Shown here: positions 17,840 through 26,982 of the stretch, one piece after another
How the letters are laid out: the number at the start of each line of letters is the position of its first letter
How positions within the stretch are numbered: position 1 is the stretch's first letter
NCBI RefSeq assembly: GCF_014218295.1
Contig: NZ_AP023287.1
Location: 2,046,001 to 2,110,000, forward strand
Direction of reading: 5' to 3'
From: Mycolicibacterium litorale
GTDB lineage: Bacteria > Actinomycetota > Actinomycetes > Mycobacteriales > Mycobacteriaceae
DNA length: 64,000 nucleotides
The notes under the pieces: generated by a model
Told to the model about the DNA's origin: nothing
The model's database searches: none
The model's input: only the letters and a program-made list of their open reading frames with translations
Program-made: the position numbers and the translations under genes

Positions 17840-20800
17840 GTGACCGACGACACGCCTTACCGCACCATGCGACTCGCTTTGGCGATGCGAGGGGGAGTGA
17901 GCCTGGCGGTCTGGATCGGCGGCGCCGTCGCCGAACTGGACCTGTTCCGCAGGGCGTGCAACAACCTCGACATCGGGCCGGATCCGAACGGCTACCGCAA
18001 AGCCCGTGCCAAAACCTACCGCGGCCTGCTCGAGGACACCAGGAGATTCAACCGGGTCGAGATCGACATCCTGGCCGGCGCCAGCGCGGGCGGCCTCAAC
18101 GCGGTGTTGTTCGGTCTCGCCCAGGCGTGCGACACGGTCATGGACGACACCGTGCGCCGCACGTGGATAAGAGACGGCGGAATCTGGGAGTTGTTGCGCG
18201 AGCCCGGATCCGGCCGGGTGCAGTCGATCCTGCAGGGCGACGGGCGGCTGTTCACGGTGGTGCGGGAGGCCCTCGGCGAGATCGCCGGTGACCTCGACCC
18301 CGGGACGGTCGCCCACCACGAGAGCGACGTGCGCGCCGGCAGGAACGCCCGGCCGCTGCTGGCCAACGGCGCGTCGCCGGCACAACGGATCAATGTCGAA
18401 CTGGCGGCCACGCTGCTCGACGATCCGCGACACCCCGGGCGGCAGAACCGCGCCCGGTTCTCCTTCTCGAAGACGAGCGGCACCCTCGACAGCGCCTTCT
18501 CGACGATCCCCGCGCCTGCCGACCGGATTGCCGGTGAGCCCGTGCTCGTCGACGAGGACCGTCCGGTGGCAGTGCAGGCGATGTGGCGCCGTCAGATGGC
18601 GCTCGACCGCATGGCGCTCGCAGCCAGGGCGACGTCCTCCTTCCCGGGAGCCTTCGAACCGGCCCGGATCTTCTCGATGCACTCCGGCGCCGCCCTTCCT
18701 GGAGCGTCCGCACCGCTGCCCTTCGACTACGCCACCAGCGCGCAGGTGACGGTCAACATGGCGCGAGCCTTCCTGTACTCGGCCGGTCGCGCCGAACCCT
18801 TCGGTGTCGTCGACGGCGGGGTGTTCGACAACATCCCGATCGACCGAGCGATCCGCGCCATCCAGCGGGCGTCGTCGTCCGAGCCGTCGGACCGCTCGTT
18901 GATCTACCTCGACCCGGAGCCGCCGGAGAACCGCGGGTCGGTCGTCGACGCTCCGGAGAAGTCGAGCGCGGCCAGCTGGCTGCCGGTCATCCGCAGTTCG
19001 CTGACGCTCAAACAGCGGCAGGAATCCGCCAGCGACGAGCTGTCACTGGTGCGCGAGTACAACGACCGGGTGCTGCAGACCCGCGGCCGGCTCGAGGCGT
19101 TGGCGGCGATCATGCGCGCCCTGCGCCAATCGGCGGGCGACCCGATCGCCGAGACGGTCGACTTCGTCGACGACCTCGTGCGCGAGGAGTCGTACGTCCA
19201 GTGCCGCATCGCGATGGACGCGCCTCGTATCGCGAGCCTGCTGACCGAACCGTGGTCGGAGCTGTGCTACCCGCCGCGCGAGGCCGTCGACTACGTCGCG
19301 CTGCCGCCGGAGGACGCGATTCGCATCAAGAACCAGGTCGCCCGGGCCTACAACGACCCGGACCTCGAGTGGCACCTGTCGACCGACGTGGTCGCGATGC
19401 TCGACTGGGTCCGGGTGCTGATCGCCTGGGTGCGGGCGCTCGAGGATCTGCTGGTGGGCTACGCACGTGTGAGAGCCGACGGCGGCGACGAATCGGAAGC
19501 CGAACTCCCCGGCGGCTTCCGAGACGACGAGGGGCGCGGCGAGTTGCTGGGCAAGCTGCGATGCTGGAAGGCGGCGCTGTACCGGTGGTTGACGGTGCTC
19601 GCCGAGGCCAGACACCGGGCGGTCGACGAGGTCCTCGCCCGTCCGCTGCGCACGGAGAACCCCCGCACCGGCGACAGGTATCCGCTGATCGCGAGTCTGC
19701 AGGAAAGCCGCGGGGCGCAGATGGGCCTGCGGCTCACCCCGGAACTGGGTTCGCTGCTGACGACGATCGACGGGGACCCCGAGCAACTCGACCGTGACCT
19801 CTACCGACATCTGTCCGCGCCCAACCAGTTCCGATATCCGAGTGGGGCCAACCTCGTCACGGTGGTGCGGGCCGGACTCGACAGCATGCTGGCGGAGATC
19901 CGCGAGCACTCGGGGCCCGTCGTCGACGGGCTCTACACTCCGGCGACCTCCGCAACCGAGGCACCGGTTCCGACCTGGCGGGCATCATGGGCGGAATCGG
20001 TGTATCCGCACCTCTACCTGTATCCGCTGTCCAGCTACACCATCGAGCAGATCGCCAAGATCTTCGCGTCGACAGGTGTTCCGGACACCGCACACATGAT
20101 CCGCTTCGACCGCATCACCGGCGACGAGCGCCCGCAGATCGATGTCCGTGAACTCGAGAAGGGAGCCCGGGCCAAGCATCTCGCTGCCTGGATCGGCAAG
20201 AAGACGCCGGAGGCCAGGATCGTCCAGGTCGTCAGCGACTCCAGGGGCCTACTCACCGCGGACGGCAAACTCGCCGGCAATGCGCTGAGCCGATTCGGTG
20301 GCTTCTTCCTCTGGCACTGGCGCGAAAACGACTGGCACTGGGGACGAATGGACGCCGCCGCCGGTATCGCTCGGATCCTCGCGCATCGGATCGACTTCGG
20401 TGCGGACACAGCCCGGGATCCCGACCAGCAGCTACAGGCCGCGGTGAACACCGAGGCCGAACTCCGGCGCCACCGCATCGAGGAGACCACCAGGGCACTG
20501 CAGGAGCAGATCCTCGCGGAATCGGCGGAACAGCAGAAGGACATCGTCGCCGACTCCGCCGATACGGCGCGACGCGGCGCCACCCCACCGTTCGTCACGA
20601 CGGTGGGCGCCGAAACACTGAGCGCCATCAGCCCTCGCTACCGGTTCGCCTTGGCTTCGCGCATTGTTCCCCTGGTGTTTCGGGCGCTCTGGCCGGCCAA
20701 CAGCTCACCCTTCTCGGTCGGGGGTGCGTTGAGCCGGCTGGGCAACATCGTCTTGCGCCCTCTCGCCGTTGCCCTTCCCCTGGTGGCCGACCCGTTGCGG

Positions 20801-21763
20801 CTCGGTATGGCCCTGATCGTCGCGCTGGCCGCGGCGGGTGCCCTCGGTGCCAGCGTGGCGACTCAGGGCTGGCACCTCGCCACGGCCGCCCTCCTGGCGG
20901 CCATGAGCCTGGCGATCGCCGCCCGCGTCTGGCGGATCGGCAACGGCAGGCGACGACTCCGACGCACGCTGTCATCGATCCACACACAGTTCCCGCACCT
21001 GAACGTCGACGCGCACTGGACGAGGCTGCTCGACGAGCAGAGCACGCGGTGGTGGCGGGTCGCCTCGTGGACGTTGGCCGTCGTCTCCGCGGGACTGGCC
21101 GTCGTGTTCGCAATGGCGGGGAGCCGCCCTCTTCCGGTGGATCCGTTCGCGGCGGTGGAGTCGGCGGTGGCGACAGTCGCGGTCGTTCTCGGGTTGCAGC
21201 ACTGGTTCAACCAGCGGTCACTGCGCATCGTCGAACCGCGGGCGGCGGTGTCGACCCGCAAGCGGATCGTGTTCTGGGCGCTCACCGTGGCGGCCGGAAT
21301 CGCCGTCGTCGTGGTGCCCCTGTTCGCCGAGTCCTTCCTGGAATCCGGCGGCCACGACAGGTGGCCGCTCAACGTCGTGGTCGCGGGTGTGGCGAGCGGC
21401 CTCCTGACGGCCGTCTCCCTGTGGGGGTGGGCTCGTAGCTGGTGGGCGGTGTTGTCCATCGCGGTCACGGCGGCGTTGGGAGCAACTGTCCAGTGGGGCC
21501 TCGACACACTCACCCGAGGCGCCGGGTTGTGCGATCTCGTGCCGGTCGTGGTGTGGCTGGCCACCGTGGCCGCGATCAGCCAGCGGATACCGCACCGCCG
21601 CCGCGGCTACGGTCAACCGCCGCTGGCCGAACGTGAGGAGGACAAGGGTCCGGGGGACACGTACGAGGACGGCTCGACGGCCCGCTCCAGGGTGCAGAAC
21701 CCGCCCCCGGATGCCGACGGACAGGTCGGCAAGGAACTGACCGGGACGTCTGTGCATCGGTAA
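17840..21763 (+). CDS. Patatin-like phospholipase-domain membrane protein (DUF3376 type)
   Basis: This 1307-residue protein has a patatin domain at its N-terminus. The oxyanion motif is RGGVSLAVWIGG (about 11-22), the nucleophile elbow GASAGG has Ser82, and the catalytic Asp325 is in DGGVFDN. The long middle region fits the DUF3376 extension of actinobacterial patatin-related proteins. The last third (about residues 990-1270) contains roughly seven hydrophobic helices, so the enzyme is membrane-anchored by its C-terminus. Patatins hydrolyse acyl esters of lipids. GTG 17840 has a GAGGAGA site 7 nt upstream. The substrate is unknown, and the next gene, a lipoprotein, starts 10 nt after the stop. 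Confidence 0.88.
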   Translation: MTDDTPYRTMRLALAMRGGVSLAVWIGGAVAELDLFRRACNNLDIGPDPNGYRKARAKTYRGLLEDTRRFNRVEIDILAGASAGGLNAVLFGLAQACDTVMDDTVRRTWIRDGGIWELLREPGSGRVQSILQGDGRLFTVVREALGEIAGDLDPGTVAHHESDVRAGRNARPLLANGASPAQRINVELAATLLDDPRHPGRQNRARFSFSKTSGTLDSAFSTIPAPADRIAGEPVLVDEDRPVAVQAMWRRQMALDRMALAARATSSFPGAFEPARIFSMHSGAALPGASAPLPFDYATSAQVTVNMARAFLYSAGRAEPFGVVDGGVFDNIPIDRAIRAIQRASSSEPSDRSLIYLDPEPPENRGSVVDAPEKSSAASWLPVIRSSLTLKQRQESASDELSLVREYNDRVLQTRGRLEALAAIMRALRQSAGDPIAETVDFVDDLVREESYVQCRIAMDAPRIASLLTEPWSELCYPPREAVDYVALPPEDAIRIKNQVARAYNDPDLEWHLSTDVVAMLDWVRVLIAWVRALEDLLVGYARVRADGGDESEAELPGGFRDDEGRGELLGKLRCWKAALYRWLTVLAEARHRAVDEVLARPLRTENPRTGDRYPLIASLQESRGAQMGLRLTPELGSLLTTIDGDPEQLDRDLYRHLSAPNQFRYPSGANLVTVVRAGLDSMLAEIREHSGPVVDGLYTPATSATEAPVPTWRASWAESVYPHLYLYPLSSYTIEQIAKIFASTGVPDTAHMIRFDRITGDERPQIDVRELEKGARAKHLAAWIGKKTPEARIVQVVSDSRGLLTADGKLAGNALSRFGGFFLWHWRENDWHWGRMDAAAGIARILAHRIDFGADTARDPDQQLQAAVNTEAELRRHRIEETTRALQEQILAESAEQQKDIVADSADTARRGATPPFVTTVGAETLSAISPRYRFALASRIVPLVFRALWPANSSPFSVGGALSRLGNIVLRPLAVALPLVADPLRLGMALIVALAAAGALGASVATQGWHLATAALLAAMSLAIAARVWRIGNGRRRLRRTLSSIHTQFPHLNVDAHWTRLLDEQSTRWWRVASWTLAVVSAGLAVVFAMAGSRPLPVDPFAAVESAVATVAVVLGLQHWFNQRSLRIVEPRAAVSTRKRIVFWALTVAAGIAVVVVPLFAESFLESGGHDRWPLNVVVAGVASGLLTAVSLWGWARSWWAVLSIAVTAALGATVQWGLDTLTRGAGLCDLVPVVVWLATVAAISQRIPHRRRGYGQPPLAEREEDKGPGDTYEDGSTARSRVQNPPPDADGQVGKELTGTSVHR

Positions 21764-21772
21764 CCTGGGGCG

Positions 21773-22438
21773 ATGACCAGGTGGCCCCCGGTGGCTCCCG
21801 CCCTTGTGGTGGCCACGGTGCTCGGCGGATGCGCCACCACCGTGACGGGGACACCGACCTGGCCGGGAGCACGCCTCGAGCGGGTACTGCTCACCGCCGA
21901 GGATTTCCCGCCCGGCGTGCAGTACGACCGGATCATCGACGATCCCGACGGCTCCGGCGCGGCGAGCAGTCCGCCGCCGATGCTGTCGCGACCCGAGGGT
22001 TGCTCCGACGGACTGACCCGGGTCATCGAGGCCTCCGCGCAGCGCGGACCCGGCAGCGCGGCGAAATACGTGGCCGCCTACGACGGCGCGCGCTCGGTGA
22101 TGACGGTGCTGACATGGCGGCTCGACGTCGACCAACTCGCCGCCACCGCGGAACGGTGCGCCGAGTACGAGACGTTCTTCGACCCCACCGATGTGGGGAT
22201 CCCGATGACCACCACCCGCATCGAGGGTCCGCGCCGCGACGCGTTGGTGTACCAGCAGACCATGACACTGTCCGGTGTCGACAACAGTGTGTACTTCAGC
22301 TTCGAGAACGTCGGCACGATGGCGGTCTTCGGCATCGCCTTCCCCACACCCAATCCCGGCATAGCGGCCAAAGGTGCCCTCCCACAGACGTTTCTGGATG
22401 TCGCCACCCGGCAGGCCGAGCGCATCGGCGCCGGCTGA
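21773..22438 (+). CDS. Putative lipoprotein (221 aa)
   Basis: A lipoprotein signal peptide ends in lipobox LGGC (Cys20), so the protein should be anchored on the outer face of the membrane. The mature part (about 200 residues) contains two conserved-looking cysteines (PEGCSDG and ERCAEYE) that may form a disulphide. It also has a beta-rich layout resembling mycobacterial lipoproteins with sensor or PknH-like extracytoplasmic domains. I do not assign a named family. The short distance to the patatin-like gene suggests co-transcription and a linked role at the cell envelope. Confidence 0.7.
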   Translation: MTRWPPVAPALVVATVLGGCATTVTGTPTWPGARLERVLLTAEDFPPGVQYDRIIDDPDGSGAASSPPPMLSRPEGCSDGLTRVIEASAQRGPGSAAKYVAAYDGARSVMTVLTWRLDVDQLAATAERCAEYETFFDPTDVGIPMTTTRIEGPRRDALVYQQTMTLSGVDNSVYFSFENVGTMAVFGIAFPTPNPGIAAKGALPQTFLDVATRQAERIGAG

Positions 22439-22497
22439 GACCGGCGCAACACCGACAATCCCGCCCGTCGGCACCGTTCTGCCGGTAGCGTGGCCGA

Positions 22498-23061
22498 ATG
22501 CTCTCCTCCATGGTCACCGTCGACGGATTCTCCGTGCCGGTGGACGTGGCAGGCCCGGAGAAGGGCTCAGCGGTGGTTCTGCTGGGTGCGGCCCAACTTT
22601 CGCCCGCCGCGTACGACGGTATCTGTCAGCGCCTGCACACCGCATCGTTGCGGACCATCGTGATCGGAGCCGACCCCCGGCTCACGAGCAAGGCCGTCGT
22701 GGGCATCCTCGACGCGATCGACGTCCGGTGGGCGCTGCTGGTCGGTGACCGCCACGGCGGCGAACTGGCCTGGGAGTTGGCCGCCACCCGGCTCGACCGA
22801 TTCATCGGGCTGGTCGTCATCGACCGCGGCCATCCGCGCGTCCCGGACCCGGCCGGCTCCGTCCGTGACGAGCACTGCCCGCCGGTGGAGATGAACACCA
22901 CGGCGCTGGTCAGCACACCCGCGTCGCGGTCGGTCGCACTGGCCAGCCAGCGCTTCGTGTACGGCGACTACCGCCTCGTCGACCTGCTGGGCCGGCGCAA
23001 CGCCGCCGACTCCACGGCACAGGTCGCCGCGGAGATCGTGCTGCGCACCAGCACCTGGTGA
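22498..23061 (+). CDS. Alpha/beta-hydrolase-like protein lacking the nucleophile
   Basis: The 187-residue protein follows the order of a small alpha/beta hydrolase: a beta strand with VVLLGAAQLSP, a strand LRTIVIGAD and then WALLVGDRHGGELAWELA. The last matches a nucleophile elbow, but the usual G-x-Ser-x-G reads G-D-Arg-H-G, so the catalytic serine is missing. The C-terminal half is short for the family, and no lid or clear catalytic His is evident. It may be a binding protein or a decayed enzyme. It converges on ngg with a single base between the stop codons; a role with the osmolyte operon is possible but not shown. Confidence 0.55.
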   Translation: MLSSMVTVDGFSVPVDVAGPEKGSAVVLLGAAQLSPAAYDGICQRLHTASLRTIVIGADPRLTSKAVVGILDAIDVRWALLVGDRHGGELAWELAATRLDRFIGLVVIDRGHPRVPDPAGSVRDEHCPPVEMNTTALVSTPASRSVALASQRFVYGDYRLVDLLGRRNAADSTAQVAAEIVLRTSTW

Positions 23062-23062
23062 C

Positions 23063-24847
23063 CTAGGCGGGCTTCTCGTCCGGAGTCCACGCCTGCGGCA
23101 GTCCCGGCTGCATCGGGAACAGGAAGTCCACGAAAGCCGCTGCGGTGGGCTGTGGTTCGTGGTTCGCCAGCCCGGGCCGCTCGTTGGCCTCGACGAAGAC
23201 GTACTCGACCCCTGTGACGTCGGGGACCAGCAGGTCGATCCCGGTGACCGGGATACCGATCGCCTCCGCGGCGGCCACCGCGACCCGGCACAGCTCCGGG
23301 TTGACCTCGGCGGTGACGTCGTGAATGGTGCCGCCCTGGTGCAGGTTGGCCGTGCGGCGTACCCGCAGCCGCTCGCCCTCGGGCAGAACGTCATCCAGTG
23401 ACCAGCCGGCATCCTTGACGGTGCCCTCGGTGACCTTGTCCATCGGGATCCGCGATTCGCCGCCGGTGGCCGCCGCCCGCCTGCGGCTCTGTGTCTCGAT
23501 GAGCTCCCGGATGGTGTGTTTCCCGGTGCCGAGGATCTCGGCGGGCATGCGCAGTGCAGCCGCGACCACCTTGCCGTCGATGACCACCAGGCGCAGGTCG
23601 TCGCCCGGCGCGCGCTGTTCGATCAGCACCTCGGGGTGCTGCTCGCGGGCGCGCGCCAGAGCGGCGTCGAGTTCCTCCGGGCTCTCGACGCCGACGGTGA
23701 TGCCCTTGCCCTGTTCGCCGCGGGTCGGTTTGACCACGACGTCGCCGACCTCGGCGAGGAACCTGTGGTCCTCCTCGTCGAACGTCGCGAGGCGGCCCTT
23801 GGGGACGGCGATCCCCGCCTCGGACACGATCCGCCGGGTCTGGCGTTTGTCGTCGCACCGCGCCATCGCCACCGCTGAGGTGAACTCCGACAGCGATTCC
23901 CGGGTGATGACGCTGCGTCCGCCGTGGCTCAGCCGCATCTCTCCGGCGCCCGCGTCGAGCACCTCCACCCAGATGCCGCGGCGGATCGCCTCGTCGGCGA
24001 TGATGCGCGCATACGGGTTGAGGTCGTCGATGGTCTCCGGGGAATGGGTGAACAACGGTTCGTTGATCGCGTTCTTGCGCTTGACCGCCAGCACCGGCAC
24101 CCGCTGGAAACCGAGCTTCTCGTACAGCGCGATCGCCGCGGTGTTGTCGTGTGCCACCGACAGATCCATGTACGACAGCCCGCGCTGGCGGAACAGCCGC
24201 GCCAGCGCACGGGTCAGTGCGGCACCCACGCCGGGCAGGCTCGACGTGGGGTCGACCGCCAGCGTCCACAGGCTCGATCCGTCCTCAGGATCGTTGAACA
24301 GTCGTTTGTGGTCCACACCCGTGACGGTGCCGACCACGCTGCCGTCGTCGTCGCGGACGGCCACCAGGTATTCGACGGCGTCGGCGTTCTCGTGGTTGTC
24401 CCAGATGACGTCGGTCGGCGCCGGCACCATGCCGCACTGCACGTACACCCGGTTCATCGAATCGGCGTCGGCGGGGTCGCGCAGCGACCGCACCGTGAAT
24501 CCCAGGGGTTTGCCGTGGTCGGAGTCCTCGTGCTCGGGGAAGCGCAACCGGTACGTGTGGCTGGGGTCGATGAAGAGCTCCGAGGGGGAGCGCGCCACCA
24601 GCACATGCGATTCGCGCGCGTAGATGCAGATGTCGCGGCGGCCGGGACCCTCGTGCTGCAGTACCTGGGCCAGCTTCTCCGGATCGGCGAACGTCTGACC
24701 GAAGATCAGACGGCCCCAACCCAGTTCGAGAACGACGTCGTCGGCCATCGCGTCCACCAGGTGCTGCGGCGACGCGTCGTGCAGCCCGAGCGTGATGGCC
24801 TCGGTGTGGTCGCTGTCGGGGTCGAGATGCGACCCGAGGTCGGTCAT
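23063..24847 (-). CDS. ngg: N-acetylglutaminylglutamine synthetase (GNAT plus ATP-grasp)
   Basis: The 594-residue protein combines an N-terminal GNAT acetyltransferase domain (about residues 110-260; GVGAALTRALARLFRQRG, LYEKLGF) with a C-terminal ATP-grasp ligase domain (about 300-580; VVVKPTRGEQGKG, VEANERPG). This fusion is characteristic of Ngg, which acetylates glutamine and joins a second glutamine to give N-acetylglutaminylglutamine. The start is ATG 24847, which overlaps the asnO stop by ATGA; the frame is open further upstream but only as read-through inside asnO. The product becomes the osmoprotectant NAGGN after amidation by AsnO. Confidence 0.88.
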   Translation of the reverse strand: MTDLGSHLDPDSDHTEAITLGLHDASPQHLVDAMADDVVLELGWGRLIFGQTFADPEKLAQVLQHEGPGRRDICIYARESHVLVARSPSELFIDPSHTYRLRFPEHEDSDHGKPLGFTVRSLRDPADADSMNRVYVQCGMVPAPTDVIWDNHENADAVEYLVAVRDDDGSVVGTVTGVDHKRLFNDPEDGSSLWTLAVDPTSSLPGVGAALTRALARLFRQRGLSYMDLSVAHDNTAAIALYEKLGFQRVPVLAVKRKNAINEPLFTHSPETIDDLNPYARIIADEAIRRGIWVEVLDAGAGEMRLSHGGRSVITRESLSEFTSAVAMARCDDKRQTRRIVSEAGIAVPKGRLATFDEEDHRFLAEVGDVVVKPTRGEQGKGITVGVESPEELDAALARAREQHPEVLIEQRAPGDDLRLVVIDGKVVAAALRMPAEILGTGKHTIRELIETQSRRRAAATGGESRIPMDKVTEGTVKDAGWSLDDVLPEGERLRVRRTANLHQGGTIHDVTAEVNPELCRVAVAAAEAIGIPVTGIDLLVPDVTGVEYVFVEANERPGLANHEPQPTAAAFVDFLFPMQPGLPQAWTPDEKPA

Positions 24848-26649
24848 GCCGCCGGCCCCGTGATGCCGTTGCGCTGCAACCACAGTTCCAGCAGCCCGAT
24901 CTGCCACAGCTCGTTGCCGCGCAGCGGGGTGAGCCGGCCGTTCGGGTCGGCCAGCAGCCGGTCGACCGCGTCGGGCCGGAACAGGTCGCGTTCCTTGGCC
25001 GCAGGCGCGTACAGCGCGTCCCGGACGAGGTCGAGGTAGGGCCCTTCGAGATGGGTGAGGGCGGGCACCGGGAAGTACCCCTTCGGGCGGTCGATGACCT
25101 CGGCCGGGATGACGCGCCGGGCCGCCTCTTTGAGGACGCCCTTGCCGCCCTGTGCGGTCTTGAGCTCCGGCGGGCAGGTCGCGGCCAGTTCGACCAGTTC
25201 GTGGTCGAGGAACGGAACCCGTCCCTCCAGCCCCCAGGCCATCGTCATGTTGTCGACGCGTTTGACCGGGTCGTCGACCAGCATGACGGTGGTGTCCAGG
25301 CGCAGCGCCCGGTCGACGCCGGTCTGCGCGCCTTCCCGCGCGAAGTGTTCGGTGACGAAGCGCCCGCTGGGGTCGCCCTCGGTGAAGTACGGGGGAGTGA
25401 TGAGCGCGTTGACGGCGTCGGGGTCGCGGTCGAAGAACGCCGCCCGGTAGCTGGCCACCGCACCCTCCACCGACGCGGCGCCGGGTTCGGCCATCGGCGG
25501 GTACCAGTGGTAGCCGGCGAACACCTCGTCGGCGCCCTGCCCCGACTGCACCACCTTCACGTACTTGGCGACTTCCTCGCTCAGCAGATAGAACGCCACA
25601 CAGTCGTGGCTGACCATCGGCTCGCTCATGGCCGCGACGGCACCGTCGAGCGCGGGGAGCATGCGCGCGGTGTCGATCCGGATCTGGTGGTGATCGGTGC
25701 CGAAGCGCTGCGCGACGATGTCGGAGTACGTGAACTCGTCGCCCGCCACGCCGTTGACCGATTCGAAACCGATCGAGAACGTCTGCAGCCCGGTCTGGCC
25801 CGCTTCGGCGAGTAGGCCGACGATCAGGCTGGAGTCGACGCCGCCGGACAGCAGGCAGCCCACCGGCACGTCGGAGACCAGGCGCCGCTCGACCGCGCGC
25901 CGCAGCGCGGACAGCACCGCATCCTCCCAGTCGCGCTCCGACCAGTCGGCGCGGTCGGCGCGCCGGGTGAAGTCCGGGGTCCAGTACGTCGTGGTGGTGC
26001 GCCTGCCGTCGGGTTCGATGGCGATCAGCGAGGCGGGTGGAACCTTGCGCACCCCGCGCAGGATGGTCAGCGGCGCCGGGACCACGGAGTGGAACGACAG
26101 GTAGTGGTGCAGCGCCACCGGGTCGATGCGGGTGTCGACGCCGCCACCGGCGACCAGCGCGGGCAGTGAGGAGGCGAACCGGATGCGGTGCGCGTCCTCG
26201 GAGATGTAGAGCGGTTTGATGCCCAGCCGGTCGCGGCCCAGCAGCACCCGGCCGCTGTCGCGTTCGACGATCGCGAACGCGAACATCCCGTACAGCCGGT
26301 CGACGAACCGGTCGCCCCAGTGGTGGTAGGCCTTGAGCAACACCTCGGTGTCGCTGGTCGAGAAGAAGCGGTACCCGTGCCCGGCGAGCTCGTCGCGAAG
26401 CTGCTGGTAATTGTAGATGCAGCCGTTCCACGCGATGGCCAGCCCGAGGTCGGCGTCGACCATCGGCTGAGCGCCGGCTTCGGACAGGTCGATGATCTTG
26501 AGGCGGCGATGGCCGAGTGCGACCCTGCCCTGTGACCAGGCGCCGGCGCCGTCCGGGCCGCGTCGCGACAACGTCTCGGCCATCGCCGAGACGGCGGCTA
26601 TGTCAGGCGTTCGGCCGTCGAGGCGAACCTCGCCGGTGGCTCCACACAT
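24844..26649 (-). CDS. asnO: N-acetylglutaminylglutamine amidotransferase (asparagine-synthetase-like)
   Basis: The 601-residue protein starts MCGATGE, exposing Cys2 as the nucleophile of a class II glutamine amidotransferase domain. It continues with WNGCIYNYQ and a C-terminal AsnB-like synthetase domain whose PP-loop is SGGVDSS (268-274). Together with Ngg it makes the osmolyte N-acetylglutaminylglutamine amide, known from Pseudomonas and Sinorhizobium, so it is called AsnO rather than asparagine synthetase. A minus-strand TAGGGT (26662-26657) lies 7 nt before the ATG, suggesting a leaderless mRNA. The peptidase gene often found in such operons is not present here. Confidence 0.87.
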   Translation of the reverse strand: MCGATGEVRLDGRTPDIAAVSAMAETLSRRGPDGAGAWSQGRVALGHRRLKIIDLSEAGAQPMVDADLGLAIAWNGCIYNYQQLRDELAGHGYRFFSTSDTEVLLKAYHHWGDRFVDRLYGMFAFAIVERDSGRVLLGRDRLGIKPLYISEDAHRIRFASSLPALVAGGGVDTRIDPVALHHYLSFHSVVPAPLTILRGVRKVPPASLIAIEPDGRRTTTTYWTPDFTRRADRADWSERDWEDAVLSALRRAVERRLVSDVPVGCLLSGGVDSSLIVGLLAEAGQTGLQTFSIGFESVNGVAGDEFTYSDIVAQRFGTDHHQIRIDTARMLPALDGAVAAMSEPMVSHDCVAFYLLSEEVAKYVKVVQSGQGADEVFAGYHWYPPMAEPGAASVEGAVASYRAAFFDRDPDAVNALITPPYFTEGDPSGRFVTEHFAREGAQTGVDRALRLDTTVMLVDDPVKRVDNMTMAWGLEGRVPFLDHELVELAATCPPELKTAQGGKGVLKEAARRVIPAEVIDRPKGYFPVPALTHLEGPYLDLVRDALYAPAAKERDLFRPDAVDRLLADPNGRLTPLRGNELWQIGLLELWLQRNGITGPAA

Positions 26650-26982
26650 CGCTTAGACCCTACCGCGACCAGGCTCGGAGTGCTTTGCGGCTGCGTCAAC
26701 CGAGTGGTCGCAATTTCGCTTGATGGACACCGCAGATACGTACCCAGGTGTCGGCGCAATATGCGCTCGACATGGCCTACTTCACACTCCGGGGTCTCGG
26801 AGAGCCGGGAGTTCCCGGCGCGCCGGTCTCGCGCTGCGCGGTTTCGGCCAATAAGGTGTCAAAGGTCGGCTGCCCGACCTTTGGACGGTAGGGTGGCCGG
26901 GATTCACCAGCGGGTCACCCTCGCCAATGGTTGACCGCACCCACGTTCGTCGTCAGGTCACTGTTTTCGAGGAAGGTCAGCA
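26650..26982. other. Intergenic region between asnO and glnA4
   Basis: These 333 bp separate two divergent nitrogen-related operons. They hold a minus-strand -10-like hexamer for asnO next to its start codon, the perfect inverted repeat at 26860-26883, and a GAGGAAGG ribosome binding site just before glnA4. No convincing ORF or RNA gene is seen in the rest. Confidence 0.7.
26860..26883. promoter_or_regulatory. Perfect 10-bp inverted repeat upstream of glnA4
   Basis: CAAAGGTCGG (26860-26869) and CCGACCTTTG (26874-26883) are exact inverted copies separated by CTGC. The element lies 100 bp before the glnA4 start. As DNA it could be an operator for the GntR-type regulator at the end of the cluster; as RNA it would be a tight tetraloop hairpin. 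Confidence 0.6.

Noticed and set aside
24848..26431. Possible long fusion of ngg with an upstream segment
   Set aside because: The frame is open through asnO on the same strand, but the upstream part is Arg/Pro-rich nonsense while asnO is plainly coding in another frame; the ATGA overlap marks the real ngg start.
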